A stretch of 64,000 nt of DNA. Source: Martinezella rhizogenes (GTDB taxonomy: Bacteria > Pseudomonadota > Alphaproteobacteria > Rhizobiales > Rhizobiaceae). Position numbers and translations under genes: made by a program. Where the stretch lies: contig NZ_SGNY01000006.1 in the NCBI RefSeq assembly GCF_007002745.1, forward strand, positions 124,001-188,000, given 5' to 3'. The notes beneath the pieces are model-generated. The model saw nothing but the letters and a program-made list of their open reading frames with translations. It was not told the DNA's origin and did no database searches. Shown one piece after another: positions 1 to 8,663 of this stretch. The stretch's first letter is position 1. Every line of letters begins with the position of its first letter.

Positions 1-357
1 GGATTCCTGACCGCCGGCAATGATGATGGCCGCGTCGCCGGTAACGATCTGCTGCATGCCGAGGGCGACGGCGCGCAGGCCGGAGCCGCAGAGCTGGTTG
101 AGACCGAAGGCGGTCGCCTCCTGCGGAATGCCGGCTTTCATGGCCGCCTGCCGCGCCGGGTTCTGCCCTTCGCCTGCCGTCAGTACCTGACCGAGAATGA
201 CTTCATCAACTTCGTTTGCCGTAACACCCGCGCGCTCTAGCACGGCGTTGATGACGGTTGCCCCCAGCTCGTGGGCGGGTGTGTTGGCGAAGTGGCCATT
301 GAAGGAACCGACGGCGGTGCGCGCGGCGCTGGCAATCACGATTGAAGGCAGGGTCAT
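1..357 (-). CDS. phbA: Acetyl-CoA acetyltransferase (thiolase), N-terminal part, cut by window start
   Basis: This is the first 119 codons of a biosynthetic thiolase; the remainder lies outside the window. The enzyme condenses two acetyl-CoA to acetoacetyl-CoA, the first step of polyhydroxybutyrate synthesis. The translation begins MTLPSIVIASAARTAVGSF, typical of the family, and carries the active-site cysteine in LNQLCGSGLRA at about residue 90. A GAGGAG ribosome-binding site sits just upstream of the ATG on the minus strand. The divergent neighbour is the PHB regulator phaR, which supports a role in PHB synthesis rather than fatty-acid breakdown. The catalytic His and second Cys cannot be checked because they lie beyond the window. 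Confidence 0.9.
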   Translation of the reverse strand, partial: MTLPSIVIASAARTAVGSFNGHFANTPAHELGATVINAVLERAGVTANEVDEVILGQVLTAGEGQNPARQAAMKAGIPQEATAFGLNQLCGSGLRAVALGMQQIVTGDAAIIIAGGQES

Positions 358-599
358 CTCTATTCTCCTCACATGCGGGCGGAGACTGGCAAAGCTTTCA
401 ATACAAGTCAAATGCCGAAAGTTGCTTTAAAAGATGTTGCTAAATCACCCGGGAATCTTGCGAAAAATTGCTGCGCAAAAAACAAACTGTTGCGATGCAC
501 AAAACATTTGTCAGAGGGCTCGTTTTGCGCATACACTTTGCGCCGGGAAGAGCACAAAGACCAAAAAAAAGAAAATACCATCATCGCGAGGAGGCGGGC
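358..599. promoter_or_regulatory. phbA-phaR divergent promoter region with TGC-rich repeats
   Basis: This 242-bp region separates the divergent thiolase and phaR. It contains two related sequences 22 bp apart, TTGCTGCGCAAAA at 468 and TTGCGATGCACAAAA at 490, and a third TTTTGCGCA at 523. PhaR proteins of alphaproteobacteria are known to bind TGC-rich sites in the promoters of PHB genes and of phaR itself, so these are candidate operators. That assignment is inference from motif and position. Confidence 0.45.
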
Positions 600-1175
600 A
601 TGGCGAAACACGACGGCGAAACAATCATTAAAAAATACGCCAACCGGCGGCTCTATAATACCGGCACGAGCACCTATGTGACGCTCGATGATCTCGCGCA
701 GATGGTCAAGCGCGGTGAGGACTTCAAGGTTCAGGACGCCAAGTCGTCCGAAGACATCACCCATGCGGTTCTGACGCAGATCATCGTCGAACAGGAGGCC
801 AAAACCGGCAATACGTTGCTGCCGACGGCGTTTCTGCGGCAGTTGATCTCCTATTATGGCGACCAGATGCAGATGGTCGTGCCGACATTTCTCGAACATT
901 CGATGAAGACATTCTCGGACCAGCAGAGCCAGATGCAGGAGCATATGGCCAAGGCGTTCGGCGACGGCTCGCTTGCCCGCAATTTTCAGGCGCCGCTGCA
1001 AATGATGGAAGAGCAGATCCGCCGCAATACGGAACTGTTCCGGCAGGCGATGCAGGGTTTTACGCCTTTCGCAATGCCGCAGGCGCCGAAGGAAACCCGC
1101 AAGCCGAACGCGTCCGAAATCGACGAGCTGAAGGCGCAGCTGCGCGCATTGCAGCAAAAACTCGATCAGCTCTGA
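600..1175 (+). CDS. phaR: Polyhydroxyalkanoate synthesis repressor PhaR
   Basis: This 191-residue DNA-binding regulator controls PHB synthesis and granule (phasin) genes. The N-terminus, KKYANRRLYNTGTSTYVTL, is the hallmark PHB/PHA accumulation regulator DNA-binding domain (residues about 10-70). It is followed by a second accumulation-regulator domain around LPTAFLRQLISYYGDQMQ and a C-terminal helix rich in Glu, Gln and Leu that may oligomerise. I chose the ATG at 600 because GCGAGGAGG lies immediately before it; a frame opening further upstream at 468 lacks such a site and the family does not extend there. The divergent thiolase neighbour fits. Family members sense PHB directly, leaving promoters when polymer accumulates; that is family knowledge. 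Confidence 0.93.
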   Translation: MAKHDGETIIKKYANRRLYNTGTSTYVTLDDLAQMVKRGEDFKVQDAKSSEDITHAVLTQIIVEQEAKTGNTLLPTAFLRQLISYYGDQMQMVVPTFLEHSMKTFSDQQSQMQEHMAKAFGDGSLARNFQAPLQMMEEQIRRNTELFRQAMQGFTPFAMPQAPKETRKPNASEIDELKAQLRALQQKLDQL

Positions 1176-1190
1176 TCCTGTTCTGTGCGG

Positions 1191-1221
1191 GCCGATGCCG
1201 GGTTTGATCAACCGCATCGGC
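1191..1221. terminator. Hairpin between convergent phaR and MFS genes
   Basis: GCCGATGC (1191-1198) pairs perfectly with GCATCGGC (1214-1221), and the loop itself contains GGTT/AACC. It lies 16 bp after the phaR stop and 16 bp before the stop of the opposing MFS gene, so it can serve both transcripts. There is no clear U tract, so intrinsic termination is uncertain. Confidence 0.45.
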
Positions 1222-1236
1222 TGCTGCGTCGAAGTT

Positions 1237-2613
1237 TCAGCCTGCCGTTCTTTCCGGCACGCGCAGCAACAGCAGAAATCCAGCTCCCAGGAACAAGATA
1301 AGCGTGGCCATGCCGATATGGGCGGAACCGCTTATGTAGGTTGCTATGGAAAATGACAGCGTCGCCATGAAACTCGTGGCGCGTCCGGAAAGCGCATAGA
1401 TGCCGAAATAACGGCCCGCTTCTGCAACAGTGATATTGCGGGCGAGATAAGAGCGGGACGATGCCTGGACGGGGCCGAAGGCAAGGCCGATCAAAACGCC
1501 ATAGAGCAGATAGGCTTTTTCCGCGCCTGTCGCGAAGATGCCGCCATCGTCCGCCGTCGATAATTGTATCCAGCCAAACAGGGTCGAGCCCTTTTCCGTG
1601 GAGACGATGCCGAGCGTGGCGAGTAGCAGCAACACCAGGCTGATGAGGATGGTGATGCGCGATCCGAGTTTGTGATCGACCCGCCCGGCGGCAAAACAGC
1701 CCGCGATGGCGACGACGTTGAGGAGGATGCCGAAGAGGCCGATTTCCATCGTCGCCCAGCCAAACATGCCGGCGGCAAATGCTCCGCCCAGTATGAGAAC
1801 ACCATTGACGCCATCCTGATAAAGCATGCGCGCGATCAGGAACCGCAAAAGCACGGGGCGGTAGCGCAGCTCGCGGAGCGTGATCTTCAGTTCCCCCAGC
1901 CCCGAACGGATTGCTGCCTTGAAAGGCAGGCCTTTTTCGGCGTCCGGGGTCAACAGAAACATCGGCAGAATGAAGATGAGGTACCAGAGCGCGGCGAGCG
2001 GGCCGGTTATTCTGGCGTCCTCACCGGTTGCCGGGTCGAGACCGAAAAGCGGCTTGATGCCGGCGATGGTCAGCCCGGTCTGTGGGCTTGCGGCCAGAAG
2101 CGTCACCACCGCAATCAGCACCACCATGCCGCCGAGATAACCCAGTCCCCAGGCGAGATTGGAAATGCGGCCGACATTTTGCGGGTTGGTCAGTCGCGGC
2201 ATCATGGAATCGTTGAAGACAATCGAAAATTCCGCCGCGATGGAGGCAAGGATCATGCAGATGATCGGCAGGATAAGCGTTGAGCCCGGCGCTGCAAACC
2301 AGAGGAAAAACAGGCTGACGATCTTGATGACGGCAAAAAAGGCGATCCACGGTTTGCGCGCGCCGGATTGATCAGCGATGGAGCCGAGGATGGGTGAGAA
2401 GAGGGCGATGATGATCGAGGAGACCGTCGCCATATTGCTCCATGTCGCCTGCGCGGCAATCGGATCATCGGTAAGACGGGCGACAAAATAAGGCCCGAAA
2501 ACGAACGTGGTGACGACGGTGAAAAACGGCTGCGCCGCCCAGTCGAACATGACCCAGCCCCAGATGCCGCGTTTGGCAACCACTGTTTCCGCGTTTTGGG
2601 AGGGGACAGTCAT
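1237..2613 (-). CDS. MFS transporter, Atg22/UMF1 type
   Basis: This 458-residue polytopic inner-membrane protein of the major facilitator superfamily most resembles the Atg22-like (UMF1) group. The N-terminal WGWVMFDWAAQPFFTVV is the typical opening of that group. It is followed by about twelve hydrophobic segments, with a long hydrophilic loop between halves around residues 190-240. The substrate cannot be told from sequence; the fungal Atg22 proteins export amino acids, but bacterial members are mostly uncharacterised. It stands alone between the phaR hairpin and the large glutamate dehydrogenase gene, on the same strand as the latter but separated by about 107 bp. Confidence 0.8.
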   Translation of the reverse strand: MTVPSQNAETVVAKRGIWGWVMFDWAAQPFFTVVTTFVFGPYFVARLTDDPIAAQATWSNMATVSSIIIALFSPILGSIADQSGARKPWIAFFAVIKIVSLFFLWFAAPGSTLILPIICMILASIAAEFSIVFNDSMMPRLTNPQNVGRISNLAWGLGYLGGMVVLIAVVTLLAASPQTGLTIAGIKPLFGLDPATGEDARITGPLAALWYLIFILPMFLLTPDAEKGLPFKAAIRSGLGELKITLRELRYRPVLLRFLIARMLYQDGVNGVLILGGAFAAGMFGWATMEIGLFGILLNVVAIAGCFAAGRVDHKLGSRITILISLVLLLLATLGIVSTEKGSTLFGWIQLSTADDGGIFATGAEKAYLLYGVLIGLAFGPVQASSRSYLARNITVAEAGRYFGIYALSGRATSFMATLSFSIATYISGSAHIGMATLILFLGAGFLLLLRVPERTAG

Positions 2614-2676
2614 TCATCGTCCTATCGGATAATCGGGAGGATAGAGTGCGGGATGCCGGTCATCCGCTTGGTTTTT

Positions 2677-2709
2677 CGCCATCCGGGTCGATAACCGGAT
2701 GGCGTTTTT
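2677..2709 (+). terminator. Perfect hairpin with T tract after gdhZ
   Basis: CGCCATCCGG (2677-2686) pairs with CCGGATGGCG (2695-2704), a ten-base-pair stem. It starts 17 nt beyond the gdhZ stop codon. The run of T (2705-2709) lies on the plus-strand side, so as an intrinsic terminator it points away from the minus-strand gene it follows. In the gdhZ transcript the hairpin is flanked by A tracts. It may protect the 3' end or terminate antisense transcription. Confidence 0.5.
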
Positions 2710-2720
2710 AAGAGTGCCGA

Positions 2721-5700
2721 TCAGCGTGCCTGAACGATATCGCCAAGCAACCCGGCCGCCACTGTCAGGCGGGCAAGGTTGGTATCGCCGCTTTCACTGA
2801 GCGCGCCCAGCTCGGAGACGATGCGGTTCACCCGCACGCGGTCGGCGGCATACCAGGCCTGAACCGGATCTTTCTCCTTTGCATATTCCGTCAGCGCAGA
2901 GATGACGATCCGGCGTCGGGAGGAGGAGATCTGGTCCTGGCTGCGCAGAAGAGCCAGGCTCTCGTAATGATCGGCCGGTGCGATGCGCTGGCTGGCATCC
3001 AGCAGGCGTGCCACACGGAAGGTCGACGAAACGGTGGCATAGCTTTCGGCGGCGCGGGCAAGCGTCGTGCCCGCACTTTCGGCGATACGCATGATCTCGG
3101 GCACATAGACCAGCAGGGAAAGCGTATCCAGCTCTTCCAGAAGGGCGGCCGGAACGCCGTCGATTTCCGTGACGCCAAGCTCGCGACGATATTTCGCCGC
3201 TGCCGGCGACAGCGTCTTGATGGCGGTTTTCAGTCGCTCGATCTCGGTCGCCATGTCGCCTGTTGCAGCGCCGGCGCTTCGGGTCTGCAGGTATAGCCTG
3301 CTTGCATCGGAGAAGATGCGGGCGATGGTGGCATAAAGCCCGTTCTGGACTTGCCCACCGATCTTGCCATCAAGCGCGTCGACCTCACTCCACAGACGTT
3401 TGAGGCCGAAACCATCTTCGACAATGACGGCCGCCTTGACGACGTCAGCTGCGAGAAGACCGCTTGCATCGCCAAGTTTCTGCACGAAGCCCGGTCCACC
3501 GCGGTTGACCACGGCGTTGGCGAGCGCGGTTGCAACGATCTCGCGGTGCAGGCGATGCGCCTTGATATCGTCGGCATAGTTCTTCTGCATCTTGGCCGGG
3601 AAATAGTCGACGAGCAGATGCTGGAGATAAGGCTCATCCGGCAGCGGGCTCGCCACCAGTGCGTCGAACAGCGTCAGCTTGGCATAAGACAGAAGCACAC
3701 CGATTTCCGGTCGGGTCAGCGGCTTGCCAGAGGCATATCTTTCGCTGAACTCGGCATTATCAGGCAGGGTTTCCACCTTGCGGTTCAGCTGTCCGGTTGC
3801 CTCCAGCGCACTCATCAGGCGGCCAAGCTCTTCGCGGTTTGCGAGCCCCAGCCGTTCCGTCAGCGAGATCGCCAGCGATTGCAGGTAGTTATTGCGCAGC
3901 ACCAGCTGCGCCACTTCCGGCGTCATGGAGGCGAGAAGCTGATTGCGCTTCGGCATCGTCAGGCGACCGGTATTGACGGCGGAGGCGAGGGCGATCTTGA
4001 TGTTGACCTCGACGTCGGAGGAGTTCACCCCGGCCGAGTTGTCGATGGCATCGGAGTTGCAACGTCCGCCCGAAAGCGCATAGGCAATGCGGCCCTTCTG
4101 GGTGATGCCCAGATTGGCGCCTTCGCCGATGACCTTGGCGCGCAGTTCGGTGGCGTTGACACGGATCGGGTCGTTCGCCCTGTCACCCACCTCGGCATTG
4201 GTTTCCACCGCCGCCTTGATATAGGTGCCGATGCCGCCGAACCAGAGGAGATCGGTCGGCGCCTTCAGAATGGCGGTCATGATCTCGAAGGGCGTGGCGA
4301 CGGATTTGTCGATGCCGATGGCAGCCACGGCTTCCGGCGTCAGCGTCACGGATTTTTCGGAACGCGAGATGATCATCGCACCGGCGGATAGGGCCGAGCG
4401 GTCATAATCCTGCCAGCTGGAGCGCGGCAGTTCGAAAAGCCGCTTGCGCTCTGCAAAGGACCTGTCGGTATCGGGGTCCGGATCGATGAAGATGTCGCGG
4501 TGATCGAAGGCGGCGATGAGCCTGATCTTTTCCGACAGCAGCATGCCATTGCCGAAGACGTCACCGGACATGTCACCCACACCGGCCACGGTGAACGGCG
4601 TGGTCTGGATGTCGGTGTCCATTTCACGGAAATGGCGCTTTACCGTTTCCCATGCGCCGCGTGCGGTGATGCCCATTTTCTTGTGGTCATAACCGGCGGA
4701 ACCGCCCGATGCGAAGGCATCGTCCAGCCAGAAGCCGGCGTCGTGGGCAAGGCCGTTTGCCGTATCGGAGAATGTCGCCGTCCCCTTGTCTGCAGCAACG
4801 ACGAAATAGGGGTCATCACCGTCCAGCCGCAGCGTATCGGCAGGCGGTATGATGGCGTCATCGACGATATTGTCGGTGATGGAGAGCAGGGTGCGAATAT
4901 AGGTCTTGTAGGCCTCGCGGCCGGCATTAAAGACTTCATCGCGGGAGCCGCCGGCGGGAAGGTTCTTCGGGAAGAAACCGCCCTTGGCGCCAACCGGCAC
5001 GATCACCGCATTCTTGACCTGCTGCGCCTTCACGAGGCCGAGCACTTCGGTGCGGTAATCCTGGCCGCGATCCGACCAGCGCAGACCGCCGCGTGCAACC
5101 TTGCCGAAGCGCAGATGCACGCCTTCGACCTCTGTTCCGTAGACGAAGATTTCGCGGAAAGGCCGTGGGTCGGGCAGGCCGTCCAGGTGCTTGGGATCGA
5201 ACTTGAACGCCAGGAGGTCTCTTGGCGTACCGTCGACATTTTTCTGGAAGTAGTTGGTGCGCAGCGTCGCATCGATGGCGTTGACGTAACGTCTCAGCGT
5301 GCGGTCTTCATCGAGATTGGGAACGCTGCTCAGTGCCGCTTCGATCGCTTTGTGTATTTCAGAGAGTTTTTTCAGCCGCTTCTTTTCGTCGACAGACGGG
5401 TCGAAGCCAGCCTTGAACAGCGCGAAAATATTGCGGGAAATGGCCGGATATTTGAAGAGCGTTTCGGAGATATGCTCCTGCGAATAAACAATGCCGGTCT
5501 GACGGAGATAGCGTGCATAGGCGCGCAAAACGGAGACTTCGCGCACGGACAGGCCGCAGGCGAGGATCAGCCGATTGAAGTTGTCATTATCAACCTTGGC
5601 CGAAAAGGCAGCAAGGAAGGCCTCCTCGAGTTTCGGCCCGTAATGCGGCAGGTCGAGTGTCGTGCCCGCCGCGACGGATAGCTCCATGTCGTGCAGCACG

Positions 5701-7481
5701 ATGTCGCGCTTTCCGTCATCTGAAACGACCCCGATATCGAAGGTACGTTCGCTGATGACGTTGAAGCCCAGATTTTCCAGCAGCGGCACGCGGCGCGAAA
5801 GCGGTAGGTGGCCGTCGCGGTGGAAAATCTTCAGCGACAGCGTGTCGGAGGACTGGCCATCCTGCTGGTAGAATTCAATGCGGACCGGCTCGCCATTGGC
5901 AGCTGCCAGAATATCAGGCATGTCGCCGATCGCTTCTTCAGGCGTGAAGGCTTCCTGATAGGCCTGATCGACCGCCAGCACCGGTGCACCCGGTTCGGAC
6001 AGGGTGACGAGGTGGTCTATCCAGCGTGCTGCAATATCGCTGACGGCGTCTTCCAGCCTGTCCTGAGCGATGCGCGGCGTCTTGCCTTCCGTGCGGCCGA
6101 CGATGAAGTGAACGCGGGCAACGGCGCCTTCCGGGAAGGCGGGATAATAGGCGGAAATATGCCCGTCATAGACCTTGCTCAGATAATCGCCGATCTTCTC
6201 GCGGACATAAGAATTGTACTCCTCACGCGGCACGAAGATGATCGCTGAAACAAACCGGTCGAACCGGTCGATACGGGCAAGCACGCGTACACGCGGCCGG
6301 TCGCTCAGTTCCATGATCTGCTCGATGAAGCGGATCAGAAGATCCGTCTCGATCTGGAAGAGATCGTCACGGGGATAGGCTTCCAGCGTGTTCTGCAGGA
6401 TGCGGCCGGAGTGGCTGTTCGGATCGAAGCCGAAATGCCGCTCGACATCCGCGACCTTGGCGCGCAGCAGCGGAATCTGCTTGACCGAACGTGTATAGGC
6501 AGTCGCGGTGAAAAGGCCAACGATGCGCAATTCGCCGATGACGTTGCCGTCCTCGTCAAAGCGCTTGATGCCGATGTAATCCATATAGGCACGACGGTGC
6601 ACGATCGATTTTACGTTGGCCTTGGTGACGATGAGGAAATCCGGGCCATCAAGGAAGGCAAGGATCTCAGGCGTCGTCGTCACGGCATTTTTGCCGAGGC
6701 GTAGCACGCGTACATCCGGATCGCTGAGGCTGCCCAGGCCGACGCCGTCACCGCGTTCGATCTTGGCGTGCTTCCCCTTGCCGGAATAGGTGTAATCCCG
6801 CATGCCGAGGAAGGTGAAATTGTCATTACGAAGCCAGTTGAGGAATTCGACTGCTTCCGTACGCTCGGTCTTGCGCCGTGAAGAGCCGCGCTTGGACAAT
6901 TCGTCCAGCGCCTCGTCAAGCTTCGCCAGCATCGGCCGCCAGTCACGATAGGCGGATTGCACCTGTGTGAGAACAAAGCGCAGCCGTTCTTCCAGCGTTG
7001 CGGCGGCCTGCTGTGTCAGCGGCGCAATATGCAACTGTATGAGGCTGATATTGTCAGCGGGATCATCCTCGGGTTCCGCGAGGCGATAACCCCCCTGCGC
7101 CTCGTCATCGCGCACGAGTATGGGATGCACTGCGAGGTAAAGGCCGCGATAAGTGCTGGTGACCTCGCCCATGACAGAATCATAAAGGAAAGGCATGTTG
7201 CGGCCGATAATGGTCAGGACCGTTACCGGAATCTCGCGCGGCGAAACACCTTCTACCTGAGCAATGCTGATGTGGGGCGTCTCTCCGGACCAATGCGACA
7301 GCGCCTGGAAACTGTGAGCCGCGCTCGCCGCCAGCATCTCGGCGGAATAATATTCTATATCGTCGGCACTTGCCCTTCCATAAAGAATACCTGGATCAAG
7401 AAATTGGACATTTTCGGCAACTGCCTGCTGGCGCGCTTTTTCGATCTGTTTTTCGCGTTTTGGATTATTTCTGTAGCCCAT
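2721..7481 (-). CDS. gdhZ: NAD-specific glutamate dehydrogenase, large (GDH180) type
   Basis: This 1586-residue protein is of the 180-kDa class, which converts glutamate and NAD+ to 2-oxoglutarate, ammonium and NADH, normally in the catabolic direction. The N-terminal half is the class-specific regulatory region with ACT-like segments. The catalytic block lies around residues 800-1150, with ARGGLRWSDRGQDYRTEVLG followed by KAQQVKNAVIVPVGAKGG, and the Rossmann part includes EGANLGITQKGR. The remaining C-terminal third is the helical tail of this class. Length matches the family (about 1600). A GGAGGA site sits 11 nt before the ATG. The gene is transcribed alone, divergent from carD. With glnK and amtB 10 kb away it contributes to nitrogen balance, but there is no sign of co-regulation in sequence. 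Confidence 0.95.
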   Translation of the reverse strand: MGYRNNPKREKQIEKARQQAVAENVQFLDPGILYGRASADDIEYYSAEMLAASAAHSFQALSHWSGETPHISIAQVEGVSPREIPVTVLTIIGRNMPFLYDSVMGEVTSTYRGLYLAVHPILVRDDEAQGGYRLAEPEDDPADNISLIQLHIAPLTQQAAATLEERLRFVLTQVQSAYRDWRPMLAKLDEALDELSKRGSSRRKTERTEAVEFLNWLRNDNFTFLGMRDYTYSGKGKHAKIERGDGVGLGSLSDPDVRVLRLGKNAVTTTPEILAFLDGPDFLIVTKANVKSIVHRRAYMDYIGIKRFDEDGNVIGELRIVGLFTATAYTRSVKQIPLLRAKVADVERHFGFDPNSHSGRILQNTLEAYPRDDLFQIETDLLIRFIEQIMELSDRPRVRVLARIDRFDRFVSAIIFVPREEYNSYVREKIGDYLSKVYDGHISAYYPAFPEGAVARVHFIVGRTEGKTPRIAQDRLEDAVSDIAARWIDHLVTLSEPGAPVLAVDQAYQEAFTPEEAIGDMPDILAAANGEPVRIEFYQQDGQSSDTLSLKIFHRDGHLPLSRRVPLLENLGFNVISERTFDIGVVSDDGKRDIVLHDMELSVAAGTTLDLPHYGPKLEEAFLAAFSAKVDNDNFNRLILACGLSVREVSVLRAYARYLRQTGIVYSQEHISETLFKYPAISRNIFALFKAGFDPSVDEKKRLKKLSEIHKAIEAALSSVPNLDEDRTLRRYVNAIDATLRTNYFQKNVDGTPRDLLAFKFDPKHLDGLPDPRPFREIFVYGTEVEGVHLRFGKVARGGLRWSDRGQDYRTEVLGLVKAQQVKNAVIVPVGAKGGFFPKNLPAGGSRDEVFNAGREAYKTYIRTLLSITDNIVDDAIIPPADTLRLDGDDPYFVVAADKGTATFSDTANGLAHDAGFWLDDAFASGGSAGYDHKKMGITARGAWETVKRHFREMDTDIQTTPFTVAGVGDMSGDVFGNGMLLSEKIRLIAAFDHRDIFIDPDPDTDRSFAERKRLFELPRSSWQDYDRSALSAGAMIISRSEKSVTLTPEAVAAIGIDKSVATPFEIMTAILKAPTDLLWFGGIGTYIKAAVETNAEVGDRANDPIRVNATELRAKVIGEGANLGITQKGRIAYALSGGRCNSDAIDNSAGVNSSDVEVNIKIALASAVNTGRLTMPKRNQLLASMTPEVAQLVLRNNYLQSLAISLTERLGLANREELGRLMSALEATGQLNRKVETLPDNAEFSERYASGKPLTRPEIGVLLSYAKLTLFDALVASPLPDEPYLQHLLVDYFPAKMQKNYADDIKAHRLHREIVATALANAVVNRGGPGFVQKLGDASGLLAADVVKAAVIVEDGFGLKRLWSEVDALDGKIGGQVQNGLYATIARIFSDASRLYLQTRSAGAATGDMATEIERLKTAIKTLSPAAAKYRRELGVTEIDGVPAALLEELDTLSLLVYVPEIMRIAESAGTTLARAAESYATVSSTFRVARLLDASQRIAPADHYESLALLRSQDQISSSRRRIVISALTEYAKEKDPVQAWYAADRVRVNRIVSELGALSESGDTNLARLTVAAGLLGDIVQAR

Positions 7482-8022
7482 TTGACGTGGATTCCTCCAA
7501 AAATCACACTTTAATGTAAAAAAGCATCGTCAATTTACGGATTTTGCCTTTTCAGTCGAATCGGATATTGGCGTGGAATTACGAAGAGTTTAAGAGGCTT
7601 TCGTATTTCTTTGGTCGGTAAGTGAAATTTTTTTGCTTCTTTTGCCATGAGGGTCTGTCGCGAAGCATTTGACAGTATTTTAGCGGCTAATTTTTAGGCG
7701 GTTATTGAGCCGCCATGTGATGTTGCGGCCACGGTCGAAGCAAATTATTGATTTGCGCCTATTTTTGTGGTACACCAACGACACTGATCCACAGCGTGGC
7801 ATTTGTGTGCCCAAAAACACCACGAAAGCAACACCTCTTTTGCACGCGGTTTCCGTGACATATCGAGCGTTTACGTTATCGAACCCCGCAAGACGGGAAG
7901 GTGTTTTTTTGCGCGCACGGCTGGACCAGTGCGGAGTCACCTGACGGTTCCCCCGTCTCATCAGGGCCTGACCGACCCAACCCCGGCATTGCCGGGTATG
8001 TAACAGGGAGTTTTTAGAACGA
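7482..8022. other. 541-bp divergent intergenic region, gdhZ/carD
   Basis: This region is noticeably AT-rich near gdhZ (7500-7690) and must carry both promoters. A TTGACA hexamer at 7669-7674 faces carD but lacks a good -10 at the usual spacing. Immediately before the carD ribosome-binding site there is a GC hairpin (7982-7996). Short open frames inside (7705-7944 and 7803-8003) have no convincing ribosome-binding site or recognisable product. I see no RNA gene or repeat. Confidence 0.5.
7982..7996 (+). promoter_or_regulatory. Hairpin in the carD leader
   Basis: CCCGGC-ATT-GCCGGG is a perfect six-pair stem with a three-base loop. It ends about 10 nt before the ACAGGGAG ribosome-binding site of carD. 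It could stabilise the leader or tune translation. It has no U tract, so termination is unlikely. Confidence 0.4.
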
Positions 8023-8592
8023 ATGACGACCCAGCAGAAGAAATCTCCAGCACATCACGGTTTCAAGACCGGTGAAGCGATTGTGTATCCCGCTCATGGT
8101 GTCGGTACCATTTCTGCAATCGAGGAACAAGAAGTTGCCGGCATGAAGCTTGAGCTTTTTGTCATCGATTTCGAAAAAGACAAGATGCGTCTTAAAGTTC
8201 CCGTCGCCAAAGCTGTCAGCATCGGCATGCGTAAGCTTTCCGAAGGCGATTTTGTCGAGCGGGCGCTGAAAGTGGTGCAGGGCAAGGCACGCGTGAAGCG
8301 TACCATGTGGTCGCGCCGCGCCCAGGAATATGATGCGAAAATCAATTCCGGCGATCTTATCGCAATCGCGGAAGTGGTGCGCGATCTTTACCGTGCCGAA
8401 AATCAGCCGGAGCAGTCCTATTCCGAGCGTCAGCTTTATGAAGCTGCTCTCGATCGCATGGCGCGCGAAATTGCCGCCGTCAACAAGATGTCCGAAACCG
8501 AGGCTGTTCGCCTGGTGGAAGTCAACCTTGCCAAAGGCCCCAAGCGTGGCAAGGCTGTTGAAGAGGACGATTCTCAGGACGAAGCCGCTTAA
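8023..8592 (+). CDS. carD: CarD family transcription factor
   Basis: This 189-residue protein binds the RNA polymerase beta subunit and promoter DNA and stabilises open complexes, often at rRNA promoters. The N-terminal Tudor-like RNAP-interacting domain starts FKTGEAIVYPAHGVGTISAI (residues about 11-30). The helical DNA-binding domain follows with KARVKRTMWSRRAQEYDAKI and an SGDLIAIAEVVRDLYR segment. An acidic tail (EEDDSQDEAA) closes the protein. The ATG has an ACAGGGAG site before it. In many related genomes carD sits beside fdxA; here fdxA is 15 kb away, so that linkage is lost or rearranged. It has a strong terminator of its own. Confidence 0.93.
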   Translation: MTTQQKKSPAHHGFKTGEAIVYPAHGVGTISAIEEQEVAGMKLELFVIDFEKDKMRLKVPVAKAVSIGMRKLSEGDFVERALKVVQGKARVKRTMWSRRAQEYDAKINSGDLIAIAEVVRDLYRAENQPEQSYSERQLYEAALDRMAREIAAVNKMSETEAVRLVEVNLAKGPKRGKAVEEDDSQDEAA

Positions 8593-8610
8593 TACAGGCT
8601 TCTCCTTTCT

Positions 8611-8641
8611 AAAAAAACCCGCCGGAATGGCGGGTTTTTTG
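8611..8641 (+). terminator. carD intrinsic terminator (bidirectional shape)
   Basis: CCCGCC (8618-8623) pairs with GGCGGG (8629-8634), flanked by seven A on one side and six T on the other. It lies 19 nt after the carD stop and before the stop of the opposing L,D-transpeptidase gene, so it can end both transcripts. Confidence 0.88.
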
Positions 8642-8663
8642 TTGTCCGATTGCAGGATGCATC

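Noticed and set aside
373-681. 102-codon frame across the phbA-phaR gap
   Set aside because: It overlaps the certain phaR start in another frame and the translation has no protein-like pattern.
7705-7944. 79-codon frame in the gdhZ-carD gap
   Set aside because: There is no ribosome-binding site, and overlapping frames on both strands are equally open.
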